Assembly: GCF_002831585.1 (NCBI RefSeq)
Contig: NZ_CP025114.1
Location: 1-64,000, forward strand
DNA: 64,000 bases
DNA from: Bradyrhizobium sp. SK17
Lineage (GTDB): Bacteria > Pseudomonadota > Alphaproteobacteria > Rhizobiales > Xanthobacteraceae
Direction: 5' to 3'
Positions within the stretch are counted from its first letter, which is position 1. The number at the start of each line of letters is the position of its first letter. The notes beneath the pieces were generated by a model. The model worked only from the letters and a program-made list of their open reading frames with translations, did not search any database and was not told the origin of the DNA. Below are positions 11,264-19,305 of this stretch, piece after piece. The translations under genes were made by a program, and so were the position numbers.

Positions 11264-12310
11264 GAGCGTTTCATTGCTTAATTGAATCGGAGGGGATTCC
11301 GGTTTTGGGCGGTTTGTGATTCAAGATGCTGACTGGATTGGAGGCCAGCATCGCATGACCCGACCTCTTTCCCTTGATCTTCGCGAACGTGTGGTGGCGT
11401 CGGTTCTGGCGGGCGAGAGCTGCCGGTCTGTGGCGGAACGGTTTGGCGTTGCGGTCTCATCGGTTGTGAAGTGGTCACAGCGGCAGCGGGCGACCGGCTC
11501 GGTTGTGCCTGGCAAGATGGGCGGTCACCGCAAGCCTGTGCTTGATCCGCACCGCGCCTTCATCGTCGAGCGGATCACTCAGACGCCTCACCTGACGCTG
11601 CATGGTCTGAAGGCGGAACTGGCAGCCCGTGGGGTCAAGGTCTCACACAACGCGGTCTGGCTGTTCCTGCGCCGGGAAGGGCTGCGGTTCAAAAAAAACA
11701 CTGTTCGCTCTCGAACAGGCTCGCGCCGACGTCTCTCGTAGGCGTCAGCGTTGGCGATCCTGGCAGGCCGGGCTCGATCCGGGCCGCCTCGTCTTCATCG
11801 ATGAGACCTGGATCAAGACCAACATGGCCCCTTTGCGAGGCTGGGGCCCCAAAGGGGCACGCCTGCGCGGCTTCGCCCCGCACGGTCACTGGCGTACCCT
11901 CACATTCCTCGGCGCGCTCCGCCATGACCAACTCACGGCACCCTGCGTCTTCGACGGCCCGATCAACGGCGAATGCTTCTGCGCTTATGTGAAGCACCTT
12001 CTCCTGCCAACCCTGCGCGAAGGCGACATCGTCATTCTCGACAATCTCGGAAGCCACAAGTCGAAAGCTGTCAGGCAGATGATCCAGGCTGCTGGCGCCA
12101 GGCTCTGGTACCTGCCGCCATACTCGCCCGACCTCAACCCGATCGAGCAGGCCTTCTCCAAGATCAAACACTGGATGCGGCAAGCTCAGAAGCGCACCAT
12201 CGAGGACACCTGGCGCCACATCGGTCAGCTCGTCCAGGACATCCAGCCTCGCGAATGCGCCAACTACTTCGCTAACGCGGGTTATGCTTCAGTCAAAATG
12301 TGAAACGCTC
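11264..12310 (+). mobile_element. IS630-family element, copy 1
   Basis: A 1047-base element with ends GAGCGTTTCATTGC and, inverted, GAGCGTTTCACATT, so the outer ten bases match. It is flanked on both sides by TA (11262-11263 and 12311-12312), the target duplication expected for IS630/Tc1-mariner transposases. It carries one transposase in two overlapping frames. A second copy of the same length and apparently the same sequence lies at 16638-17684 in the same orientation, indicating recent transposition. This copy splits gajB. Confidence 0.93.
11355..12303 (+). CDS. IS630 transposase, two frames joined at an A8 run
   Basis: The first frame (11355-11741) carries the paired-like helix-turn-helix (LDLRERVVASVLAGESCRSV, VAVSSVVKWSQR). 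The second frame, open to 12303, carries the DDE domain: VFIDETWIKTNM (first Asp), IVILDNLGSHKS (second Asp) and LPPYSPDLNPIEQAFSK (Glu). The frames overlap at TTC followed by eight A residues (11691-11698); dropping one A fuses them to GLRFKKTLFALEQAR and gives a normal transposase of about 315 residues. Since both copies have the same run, slippage on the A tract is more likely than chance mutation. The internal start at 11629 is not needed. Confidence 0.88.
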
Positions 12311-12422
12311 TAAGATGGGTTTCGAGCCGTCGTGCCGCGTGAGAGCATCGGTGATGAGCTGGGTCTTGCCGCAGCCCGCAGGCGCTATCACCAGCCCGCG
12401 GTTTATCGAGCGCAGGTCGATT

Positions 12423-14141
12423 TCAACGGCTGCCATCTTCGACCCAGTCCCGAAGGCCGTCGATGACGCTGGTGAGGCTGGCATCAGCCTCGCCGTAGGC
12501 GGGGCCGACGATCGTCCGGCCCGCCGTTTCCATCGTGCTAATGGTCTTCAACCATCCAAAGCGGGCTGCCGCGTTTCCGAGGAGGGTGCGACTGTCGGGG
12601 GCCAGACCGTCTATCAACGCCTCGGTCTCCAGATCGCCGAGCGTGTTCGCGCCATTGGAGATTGTCCTGATATGCGCTTCGATCAAGGCGCGATCCTTCG
12701 TCTCGATAGCGAGCTCGAGCAGTTCGCTCACAGGACCGTCCGGCAGTGCGGCGAACAATTCCTGTTCGAGCGCTCGCCCGCCGCCCCATGCGAACACCTT
12801 GCCACCGCCCGCAATAAAAGCCGCTTCTGCCGCTGTTGGAGCGGGCTTGTCACTGTCTCTCAGGATGGCTATCCAGTAGCCGAGGGATTGCAAAGCGGTC
12901 GCGCGGCTGAAGGTCTCATCGCCGTTGCCATTGACCAAAGTCGCGCCACATGCCGACAGCGACGTCTCGCCGCTCGCGGTGAAGTGCTGGTCCAGACCAC
13001 GCATTAGACCGATTTCGCTGCCGCCCTCGCACACCACAATGGACGACGCGAGTAAGGCGTGGGCGTGGGCGCGGATGGTGCCCTGTACGTCCCCGGCGTC
13101 GCTCGCGCGTCTGACTGTATGCTGCCCGCCGTTCCTGCGGACGATGTGAAGCTGGTGTGCGTTCAACTCGGCGACGGCGATCGGCGAATGGCTCGTCGCG
13201 AAAACCTGCAGCGGCGGTACTTCTTCCTTTGCGCCCAAAGCACCAAGCAGGCGAATGATGCGATGCGGCTCGAGCCCGTATTCGAGTTCGTCGATGAGAA
13301 ACGTGGTGACCTTCTCGGCCGCCTTCCGCTGCAACGCCGCGATCAGCAGGCGCGACGAACCGAGGCCAAGGGCGCGGAGCGGCACCCCTTCCTCGTCATG
13401 GAGTGAGATGGTCCCGCCCGTGAAGGTGACCGAGCCGGCATCGATGAGCGCCTGGACGGCGGCGCCCACGGGCACCCCCATGTCTCCGGCAGCCGCCTTG
13501 ACCAGCTTGAGCGGCTCCGCGAGTTCCTTGAGATCTTTTTGGTCGAAGGCGTCGCGCATCTCACGCGCCGCCCGCGTCAGCTCCTTTGATGCGTCGGTCT
13601 TGCCATCGGTGAGTTTGGTCAGCACGGATCCGCGTCGCCAAGTCAGATGGGTGTCGCCGGTGACGCCAAGCCTAGCGGGCGCGACGCGCGTGCGATCAGC
13701 CCAGTTGAGGTTGCGGGTCCGACCTGCAGCCTGCGCGCGGGGCGAGACGAGCGTCCACTCCGGCTCGAGGTCGTCCTGGACGGTGAGCTGCAGAGTCAGC
13801 GTGGTTTCGAGGCCGGAGCCGGGCTCCGGTTCCACCACCCCGGTAGCTGAATTGAAGCCCACGAGGAAGTCGCCGTAGGAGTCGATGTTCTTCAGAGGAT
13901 CGTCCAAGGCGCCGAGAGTCAGTGCAATGCGGATGGGGTGACCGAAATCGAGAGCGTGGAAGTCGGCGTCGGTGAAGGAGAGCGACCGCCGTGCGCCGAG
14001 GCAAAGGTCGATGGCATCAAGGATGGTGGACTTGCCGCTGTCCCCGGGCCCAATCAGGCAATTTACCCCTGGACTAGGCAGCCAGCGAAGGCTCTTGACC
14101 GCCCGAAAGTTTTCGATCTCAAGCACACGGACCAACGCCAT
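12423..14141 (-). CDS. gajA: Gabija nuclease GajA (OLD family, ABC ATPase plus TOPRIM)
   Basis: The product of 572 residues has an SMC-like ATPase at the N-terminus: Walker A GPGDSGKST (residues 31-39), an ABC signature-like ALGLGSSRLLIAAL, Walker B FLIDELEYGLEP and H-loop ATSHSPIAV. A TOPRIM nuclease domain follows with VVCEGGSEIGLMRGL (Glu) and IAILRDSDKP (Asp pair). This is the order seen in GajA, a nucleotide-sensing DNA nuclease that acts when cellular NTP falls during infection. ATG 14141 is chosen because the family starts just before LEIENFRA-VKSL. gajB overlaps its end. The frame is intact, so the operon retains its nuclease while the helicase is broken. Confidence 0.9.
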   Translation of the reverse strand: MALVRVLEIENFRAVKSLRWLPSPGVNCLIGPGDSGKSTILDAIDLCLGARRSLSFTDADFHALDFGHPIRIALTLGALDDPLKNIDSYGDFLVGFNSATGVVEPEPGSGLETTLTLQLTVQDDLEPEWTLVSPRAQAAGRTRNLNWADRTRVAPARLGVTGDTHLTWRRGSVLTKLTDGKTDASKELTRAAREMRDAFDQKDLKELAEPLKLVKAAAGDMGVPVGAAVQALIDAGSVTFTGGTISLHDEEGVPLRALGLGSSRLLIAALQRKAAEKVTTFLIDELEYGLEPHRIIRLLGALGAKEEVPPLQVFATSHSPIAVAELNAHQLHIVRRNGGQHTVRRASDAGDVQGTIRAHAHALLASSIVVCEGGSEIGLMRGLDQHFTASGETSLSACGATLVNGNGDETFSRATALQSLGYWIAILRDSDKPAPTAAEAAFIAGGGKVFAWGGGRALEQELFAALPDGPVSELLELAIETKDRALIEAHIRTISNGANTLGDLETEALIDGLAPDSRTLLGNAAARFGWLKTISTMETAGRTIVGPAYGEADASLTSVIDGLRDWVEDGSR

Positions 14142-14245
14142 CCTGCTTCCCCCGCTCGTTCGCCACTGGGAGTGTCCACCGAGTGGGTGGAAATCAGCGA
14201 CTCCCAGTCGAAACCCTCGTATCAGCGCGGGCGACATGGCTGAAC

Positions 14246-14273
14246 TTGACTTACAATGCAAATGCATTACATG
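14246..14273 (+). promoter_or_regulatory. likely prlF promoter with operator dyad
   Basis: TTGACT (14246-14251) is followed after 16 bases by TACATG (14268-14273), 30 bases before the prlF start. The spacer contains AATGCA-AA-TGCATT, an inverted repeat at 14255-14268, suited to a dimeric AbrB-fold antitoxin. The promoter assignment is by eye and the -10 is weak. Confidence 0.45.
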
Positions 14274-14302
14274 GGATGCTGTAACGATGCAAGGAGCGGG
14301 TT

Positions 14303-14644
14303 ATGGCCAAGACCGCTGAAATCCTCGAAATCCCCGCGACCATCACTGAGCGCGGCCAGACGACCGTGCCCGCCGCCATTCGCAGAATGCTGGCTCTCGG
14401 CAAACGCGATCAGGTCGTGTTTCGCGGGCTCGCGGACGGCACCGTCGTGATCGCGAAGAAGCAATCGAGCGCCAACGACGGCGATCCGGTGATCGGCAGG
14501 TTCCTCGCCTTCCTGGCGCACGACATGGCGAACGAGCCGGCGCGAATTCGGCCAGTGCCGAAGTCGCTGGTCGCGCGCGGCAAGGATCTCGCCAAGGGCG
14601 TCAAAGTCGATCTCGACGCGGCGCTGCCGGAAGATGATGCGTGA
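14303..14644 (+). CDS. prlF: PrlF-type antitoxin, AbrB (SpoVT) fold
   Basis: A 113-residue protein with the swapped-hairpin DNA-binding domain at the N-terminus (ITERGQTTVPAAIRRMLAL, residues 13-31) and an acidic C-terminal tail (VDLDAALPEDDA) that would bind the toxin. The family neutralises the YhaV endoribonuclease and represses its own operon. An AGGAGCGGGTT segment precedes ATG 14303. The toxin start overlaps the stop by GTGA, the normal coupling for this pair. A palindromic operator candidate lies upstream. Confidence 0.88.
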   Translation: MAKTAEILEIPATITERGQTTVPAAIRRMLALGKRDQVVFRGLADGTVVIAKKQSSANDGDPVIGRFLAFLAHDMANEPARIRPVPKSLVARGKDLAKGVKVDLDAALPEDDA

Positions 14645-15144
14645 GCGACGATACCTTCGAGGTCAACGGTTGGGCGATCTATGCGCATCCGCTTTTTCTC
14701 GACCAGCTAGAGGCGATGATCGCGGCGGTCGAGAAGGCGCGCAAGAAAGACCCAACGGGATATAAGAAGAAACGCGCCGCAAAGCTCCTCGCGGCCGTCT
14801 TGAAAGTGGCGTTCGAAGATATCCCAGGTGACCCGACCCGCGACGTCTATCGCCAGGGCGGCACGCTCGGCGACGACTACAAGCACTGGTTCCGCGCCAA
14901 ATTCCTGCAGCAGTTCCGGCTGTTCTTTCGCTACCAACAATCAGGAGACGCTAAAATCATCGTGCTCGCTTGGGTCAACGATGACTCGACGCTGCGCGCC
15001 TACGAGAGCGGCAGCGACGCCTATGCCGTGTTTCGGAACATGCTGAATCGCGAGAATCCGCCAGATACGTGGAAGGAGCTTCTCGCCGCTGCATCAGACG
15101 CCGGCGCGAGACGTCGGATCGCGCGTGCGACGCGCGAGCGGTAA
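14641..15144 (+). CDS. yhaV: YhaV-type ribonuclease toxin
   Basis: A 167-residue toxin of the YhaV family (type II toxin-antitoxin, RelE-like fold). The sequence shows the family features VNGWAIYAHPLFLDQLEAM near the start, GDPTRDVYRQGGTLGDDYKHWFR in the middle (quoted motif parts DVYRQGG and KHWFRAKF) and LFFRYQQSGDAKIIVLAWVN, followed by NDDSTLRAYESGSDAYAVF. The GTG start overlaps the antitoxin stop. The enzyme would cut mRNA at the ribosome when the antitoxin is lost, which favours retention of the element. The frame is intact. Confidence 0.88.
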   Translation: MSDDTFEVNGWAIYAHPLFLDQLEAMIAAVEKARKKDPTGYKKKRAAKLLAAVLKVAFEDIPGDPTRDVYRQGGTLGDDYKHWFRAKFLQQFRLFFRYQQSGDAKIIVLAWVNDDSTLRAYESGSDAYAVFRNMLNRENPPDTWKELLAAASDAGARRRIARATRER

Positions 15145-15163
15145 TCCAAGAAAGCGATACGCG

Positions 15164-16066
15164 ATGATCGTACCAACAAAGCTCGCTCGGTTTGACGCGC
15201 GTGTTCGCGCCTTTCTCGCGCAGCATTTCAAAAGCCGGGCGCCCTCGCTCGCTGAACTCACGGGGCTGTGGGAAACCTACGCGCGCCTTGGCCTTCCCAA
15301 CGAGGATTTTGTCGCGGAGTTCACCAACGGCAAGCCGGCAAGCCTGGCTCAACGCACATGGGAGCTTCTGCTTGCGCAGCACCTCCACGACCAAGGTCAC
15401 GAACTGACCTGCGTTGGCGATGGCCCGGATTTGCGCCTTGAACATGGCGGCGTGAGGATATGGATCGAGGCCGTCTGCCCTGAGCCGAAAAACCTTCCCG
15501 CCGATTGGCTCGAAGAGCCGAAGCCAGGCGAGGCGAAGGTCGGTACGTTTCCTCACGAACAAATCTTGTTGCGCTGGACGACTGCCTTTGACGCGAAGGT
15601 CAGCAAGCTCCAAACGTATCTGAAAAAGGGAATCGTGCTGCCAACGGATGCCTACATCATTGCGATCAACGGCTGCCAGCTGGGATGGACGCCCGGTGCG
15701 CGTGGAATCACGCAGATGCCCTTTGGCGTCGAAAGTGTTTTTCCCGTGGGTCCGTTGCAGTACTTGATCAACCGCGAGACCAGAAGAATCGAAGGCGCCT
15801 CCCTTTCATTGCGATTTTCCATTGTAAATCACAACAACACTGCAATTCCGACGACGCCGTTCCTCGATCCGGCTTACGCCGGTGTGTCAGCTGTATTTGG
15901 TTGCGCCACCGATCGGCGCCATGGAAAGCCTCTGACCATGCACGTAGTCCATAACCCGCTGGCGACGGTGCCGGTATCGCACGGACTGTTTGGTGTCGAT
16001 GAAGATGAATGGTTCGCGGTGCCGGTGCCAGACGCTCCAGGTGAATTTGATCTAACCCACGCCTAG
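15164..16066 (+). CDS. uncharacterised 300-residue protein, possible nuclease fold
   Basis: No family is recognised with certainty. The protein begins MIVPTKLARFDARVRAFL and is predicted soluble. Residues about 80-105 read GDGPDLRLEHGG followed by VRIWIEAVCPEP, i.e. a PD dipeptide in a turn, then a hydrophobic strand with E-A-V, which resembles a PD-(D/E)XK core in which the usual Lys is absent or displaced. The C-terminal half is rich in beta-like segments (SLSLRFSIVNHN, AGVSAVFGCATD). It lies 20 bases after yhaV in the same direction and between defence genes, so a restriction-like or immunity role is possible but unproven. Confidence 0.55.
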   Translation: MIVPTKLARFDARVRAFLAQHFKSRAPSLAELTGLWETYARLGLPNEDFVAEFTNGKPASLAQRTWELLLAQHLHDQGHELTCVGDGPDLRLEHGGVRIWIEAVCPEPKNLPADWLEEPKPGEAKVGTFPHEQILLRWTTAFDAKVSKLQTYLKKGIVLPTDAYIIAINGCQLGWTPGARGITQMPFGVESVFPVGPLQYLINRETRRIEGASLSLRFSIVNHNNTAIPTTPFLDPAYAGVSAVFGCATDRRHGKPLTMHVVHNPLATVPVSHGLFGVDEDEWFAVPVPDAPGEFDLTHA

Positions 16067-16261
16067 CGGGGTCACCCCGCGACGGTCTGAACGCCCACCT
16101 TTTCCTATGGTTGAACAGGCGAGAGGCCATACGTCGATAGCGCGCGGCGAAACCGTGAAAAGATGATATGCAGCTTGCCGGAGGTAAGGCAGGAGAGACG
16201 ATCGCAACAGACCAGCCGGTCGGGCTGACGACAGTGTGATCTGGCAGGGAGTCGCAGCGAC

Positions 16262-16450
16262 ATGTCTACGATCCAGCTTTCAGCAACGCCACGCGGTAAT
16301 GGTTACCAGGCGACCGTGACATTCCCAGACGGGCTCTCGGTTAGCTCGGAAGAAACCTATCCGACGATCACCGAGGCCATCACCGCCGCGGCGATGAAGC
16401 TACTCGACATGCCCGAGCGTCTGGCAACATTGGACCAAACAGGCGCGTGA
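16262..16450 (+). CDS. small hypothetical protein, 62 residues
   Basis: An acidic, beta-rich peptide (STIQLSATPRGNGYQATVTF ... ITAAAMKLLDMPERLATLDQ) with no signal or membrane segment. It ends exactly at the point where the minus-strand DUF4326 remnant stops, so the two are convergent. Upstream 16067-16261 holds no other frame. No function can be given; the even hydrophobic pattern and the family-like look argue for a real gene. Confidence 0.45.
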   Translation: MSTIQLSATPRGNGYQATVTFPDGLSVSSEETYPTITEAITAAAMKLLDMPERLATLDQTGA

Positions 16451-16634
16451 TCAGCGCCTGTTGGCGAGTTCGACCAGCACGTCGCCGTGGCATGCGAGCG
16501 GCGCGCAGAAATGAGATCGCGCCCGCGCAGTTGCTCGAGCGCATTCATCAGCGCAGGTTGCGCAGCGATCCAAGCGCGATATTTTGCGATGACCTCGGCG
16601 CGCGTGCCGTCGCGGCCGATGACGAATGGATTGC
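16451..16634 (-). pseudogene. DUF4326 gene, 3' part (displaced by mercury element)
   Basis: Read on the minus strand this encodes PFVIGRDGTRAEVIAKYRAW ... LMNALEQLRGRDLI and, after restoring one T near 16519, CAPLACHGDVLVELANRR and stop. That is the C-terminal half of a DUF4326 protein, a small plasmid- and phage-borne family. The N-terminal half sits at 27517-27604 on the same strand; the two were one gene before insertion of the 16635-27516 element. The family's function is unknown. Confidence 0.8.
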
Positions 16635-16637
16635 TTA

Positions 16638-17684
16638 GAGCGTTTCATTGCTTAATTGAATCGGAGGGGATTCCGGTTTTGGGCGGTTTGTGATTCAAGA
16701 TGCTGACTGGATTGGAGGCCAGCATCGCATGACCCGACCTCTTTCCCTTGATCTTCGCGAACGTGTGGTGGCGTCGGTTCTGGCGGGCGAGAGCTGCCGG
16801 TCTGTGGCGGAACGGTTTGGCGTTGCGGTCTCATCGGTTGTGAAGTGGTCACAGCGGCAGCGGGCGACCGGCTCGGTTGTGCCTGGCAAGATGGGCGGTC
16901 ACCGCAAGCCTGTGCTTGATCCGCACCGCGCCTTCATCGTCGAGCGGATCACTCAGACGCCTCACCTGACGCTGCATGGTCTGAAGGCGGAACTGGCAGC
17001 CCGTGGGGTCAAGGTCTCACACAACGCGGTCTGGCTGTTCCTGCGCCGGGAAGGGCTGCGGTTCAAAAAAAACACTGTTCGCTCTCGAACAGGCTCGCGC
17101 CGACGTCTCTCGTAGGCGTCAGCGTTGGCGATCCTGGCAGGCCGGGCTCGATCCGGGCCGCCTCGTCTTCATCGATGAGACCTGGATCAAGACCAACATG
17201 GCCCCTTTGCGAGGCTGGGGCCCCAAAGGGGCACGCCTGCGCGGCTTCGCCCCGCACGGTCACTGGCGTACCCTCACATTCCTCGGCGCGCTCCGCCATG
17301 ACCAACTCACGGCACCCTGCGTCTTCGACGGCCCGATCAACGGCGAATGCTTCTGCGCTTATGTGAAGCACCTTCTCCTGCCAACCCTGCGCGAAGGCGA
17401 CATCGTCATTCTCGACAATCTCGGAAGCCACAAGTCGAAAGCTGTCAGGCAGATGATCCAGGCTGCTGGCGCCAGGCTCTGGTACCTGCCGCCATACTCG
17501 CCCGACCTCAACCCGATCGAGCAGGCCTTCTCCAAGATCAAACACTGGATGCGGCAAGCTCAGAAGCGCACCATCGAGGACACCTGGCGCCACATCGGTC
17601 AGCTCGTCCAGGACATCCAGCCTCGCGAATGCGCCAACTACTTCGCTAACGCGGGTTATGCTTCAGTCAAAATGTGAAACGCTC
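16638..17684 (+). mobile_element. IS630-family element, copy 2
   Basis: Same 1047 bases as copy 1 at 11264-12310, same orientation, flanked by TA at 16636-16637 and 17685-17686. The TA lies within the TTAGGT tip of the mercury element. The insertion therefore came after the transposon landed in DUF4326 or at least after the tip existed, and it may hinder excision. With copy 1 it brackets gajA, prlF-yhaV, the 300-residue ORF and the DUF4326 remnant. Confidence 0.93.
16729..17677 (+). CDS. IS630 transposase, copy 2, two frames joined at an A8 run
   Basis: The two frames (16729-17115 and the overlapping frame to 17677) encode the same products as in copy 1: an N-terminal HTH part and a DDE part with VFIDETWIK, ILDNLGSHKS and YSPDLNPIEQAF. 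The A8 tract at 17065-17072 is retained, so both copies need the same one-base slip to give the full enzyme. No difference from copy 1 was noticed. Confidence 0.88.
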
Positions 17685-17746
17685 TAGGTCAGATGTCAAG
17701 TGTCCTTCGTTGATGAAACTTTTGGAATCTTTTTCCTTTCCGACGG

Positions 17747-17766
17747 ATGACACCTTGCGGTGTCAT
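17747..17766. repeat. perfect hairpin near the left end of the mercury element
   Basis: ATGACACC-TTGC-GGTGTCAT, an eight-base stem with a four-base loop about 60 bases inside the left tip. The right end has its own hairpin cluster. It might be a subterminal binding site for the recombinases or a weak terminator for merR (transcribed toward it). The stretch 17770-17960 has no gene I can support. Confidence 0.5.
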
Positions 17767-17963
17767 TTGGACCGATTCACTCCGGCCGGGCTGAGCCGCA
17801 TGGCCAGTGGCTTGATCGCCACCATGCGAGCAAGCGAGCGACTGCGCTCTGATGCAATCAAGCGGGAAATTGGAGCGCGCCGTGGATATCGGCGGATCAA
17901 TTGGGAGGAATGGGCAACAGCTTATGGGTGTCGAGACTTCGATCGCCCGCGACGTTGTCGCGC

Positions 17964-18446
17964 TCACGCTGGACGCGCGACTTTCGTCACTTCGGCCCTG
18001 CGCCGAGCTCGGGCGGGACGCGCGCCGCCGGCGACAGACCTCATCTCGAAAAGGGCATCGATGATCGGGCACTCCGGAACCTGATCGCCCTTGCATTGCG
18101 CCGCCATGTCCGACATCGCCCGCTCCAACCGCTGCAGGTCGACGATCTTCCGACGGATATCCCTGAGATGTTCGACGGTCAGCGCGTTGACCTCCGCACA
18201 GGTGAAGGCGTGCCCGTCAACCAGGCGGAGCAGGTTACGCAATTCGTCGAGGCTGAAGCCAAGTTCTCGACCCCGACGAACGAAATGCAGCCGCCTGACA
18301 TGCTCGACCCCGTAGATGCGGTAGCCGGCGGCGCTGCGAGCCGGCGCCGGCATGATGCCGATCTTCTCGTAGTAGCGGATTGTCTCGATGTTCACTTCGC
18401 TGCGCTCTGACAATGCCCCGATCGAAAAGTCTTCGGTTTGCTTCAT
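17964..18446 (-). CDS. merR: MerR, mercury-responsive regulator
   Basis: A 160-residue MerR-family protein with an N-terminal winged HTH (FSIGALSERSEVNIETIRYY, then YEKIGIMPAPARSAAGYRIY) and a dimerisation helix. Three cysteines stand where mercury-type MerR proteins bind Hg(II): one in HAFTCAEVNAL, one in AAQCKGDQ and one in ECPIIDALF. ATG 18446 is chosen over GTG 18458 by family length. It is divergent from merT and faces a promoter with the long 19-base spacer that MerR untwists on metal binding. A role in repression without Hg and activation with Hg is established for the family. Confidence 0.93.
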   Translation of the reverse strand: MKQTEDFSIGALSERSEVNIETIRYYEKIGIMPAPARSAAGYRIYGVEHVRRLHFVRRGRELGFSLDELRNLLRLVDGHAFTCAEVNALTVEHLRDIRRKIVDLQRLERAMSDMAAQCKGDQVPECPIIDALFEMRSVAGGARPARARRRAEVTKVARPA

Positions 18447-18479
18447 TTTTGGCCTCACAAATCCGTGAGAAGTTCTCGC

Positions 18480-18510
18480 TTGACCCTGTAGTCCCTACAG
18501 GCCTTAGGGT
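18480..18510 (+). promoter_or_regulatory. mer promoter/operator with 19-base spacer
   Basis: TTGACC (18480-18485) and TAGGGT (18505-18510) are separated by exactly 19 bases, the spacing typical of MerR-controlled promoters. Within the spacer CCTGTAG-TCC-CTACAGG forms an inverted repeat for the MerR dimer. merT begins 31 bases downstream. Confidence 0.88.
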
Positions 18511-18540
18511 CACCATAGATCGATTTCGGGAGCGTGTTCA

Positions 18541-18990
18541 ATGACGGTGCGAGACGAGGCAACAGCGCTGCCAAACGAGGTCATGACGACGACGCGGAAT
18601 CAATTGGGCGCTGCGGCGCTGCAGGCGAATGACCGAACCAAGGGCGGCGCCTCGCGGCTCCTCGCGGCGGGCGGCATCCTGGCAGCGCTCGGCGCCGCAT
18701 CGTGCTGCGTCATACCATTCGCCCTTTTCACGCTGGGCGTCAGCGGCGCCTGGATCGGCAATCTGACTGCGCTGGAGCCGTATCAACCGCTCTTCGCCCT
18801 CGTCGCGCTGGGCTTCATCGGTTACGGCGCTTATCGGGTCTACGCCAAACCGAAAGCTGCATGCGTCCCGGGGTCTTATTGCGCCGATCCGAAGTCCGAC
18901 AGATTGGCCAAGATCGGTCTTTGGGCCGCGACCGGGCTCGTCATTGTCGCGCTCGGCTTCCCCTACCTCATCCGCGCCATCGCATTCTGA
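18541..18990 (+). CDS. merT: MerT, inner-membrane mercuric ion transporter
   Basis: A 149-residue membrane protein with three hydrophobic helices. The first has the paired cysteines of MerT (AALGAASCCVIPFALF), and the loop after the second has a second pair (AACVPGSYCADP), the route by which Hg(II) is passed inward from MerP to MerA. It is longer at the N-terminus than usual by some 30 residues; ATG 18583 would give a standard length, but GGGAG sits properly before ATG 18541. It is the first gene of the mer operon and lies just after the MerR promoter. Confidence 0.92.
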   Translation: MTVRDEATALPNEVMTTTRNQLGAAALQANDRTKGGASRLLAAGGILAALGAASCCVIPFALFTLGVSGAWIGNLTALEPYQPLFALVALGFIGYGAYRVYAKPKAACVPGSYCADPKSDRLAKIGLWAATGLVIVALGFPYLIRAIAF

Positions 18991-19005
18991 ACCCAGGAGA
19001 TCGCC

Positions 19006-19305
19006 ATGTTTCATCGCCTTGCATCCGCCGTCCTGACCATCGGCTTGTTCGCTGCGCCCTCGCTCGCCGTCGCGGCCGAATCGACGGTCACCCTCGCCGT
19101 CCATCACGCGGGGTGCGTCCTTTGTGGTCCCATCGTCAAAAGCACTCTGGAACACGTGACCGGCGTGAAATCGGTTCAGGTAAGCCAGGCCGACGGCATG
19201 GATGACGTCACGGCGACGGTGCTGTTCGACAATGCTCTCACGTCCCCGAACGCCATGATCAAGGCGACAACCGATCATGGCTATCCCGCCGATCTGAAGT
19301 CATGA
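19006..19305 (+). CDS. merP: MerP, periplasmic mercury-binding protein (divergent metal motif)
   Basis: A 99-residue protein with a signal peptide (MFHRLASAVLTIGLFAAPSL, cleavage near AVAA) and a heavy-metal-associated domain. The metal loop is HHAGCVLCGPIVK, keeping the C-x-x-C but replacing the common GMTCAAC. Its job is to bind Hg(II) in the periplasm and hand it to MerT. It starts 15 bases after merT and its stop overlaps merF by ATGA. Confidence 0.88.
   Translation: MFHRLASAVLTIGLFAAPSLAVAAESTVTLAVHHAGCVLCGPIVKSTLEHVTGVKSVQVSQADGMDDVTATVLFDNALTSPNAMIKATTDHGYPADLKS

Larger units (their letters stand above)
9969..12436 (-). pseudogene. gajB: Gabija helicase GajB, split by IS630-family insertion
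   Basis: UvrD-like helicase of the Gabija defence system in two pieces. The N-terminal piece runs from ATG 12436 to 12311 (42 residues, Walker A VIAPAGCGKTQL) and the rest from 11263 to 9969, with motif II FRCLFVDEYQD, motif III IVGDPFQSIFGF and motif VI NLYVAMTRGSRGVLV. Removing the insertion and one TA joins ...DGSKPIL to VLTHTNAGV... in a single frame of about 470 residues, the usual size for GajB. The start overlaps the gajA stop by 14 bases, so translation is coupled. The insertion inactivates the helicase as the sequence stands. Partner role: GajA cuts DNA, and GajB is the helicase subunit of the Gabija complex. Confidence 0.88.
16635..17709 (+). repeat. left terminal repeat of mercury element, interrupted by IS630
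   Basis: With the IS removed the tip reads TTAGGTCAGATGTCAAGTG then TCCTTCGTTGATG. The right tips of this element and of the second trio start TTAGGT and reach GTGTCCTT at the same distance. The IS uses the TA within TTAGG as target, so the repeat is split between 16635-16637 and 17687 onward. Confidence 0.75.

Noticed and set aside
17674..18084. Plus-strand frame of 136 codons after IS630 copy 2
   Set aside because: Starts within the IS, runs into the opposite strand of merR and shows no family features.
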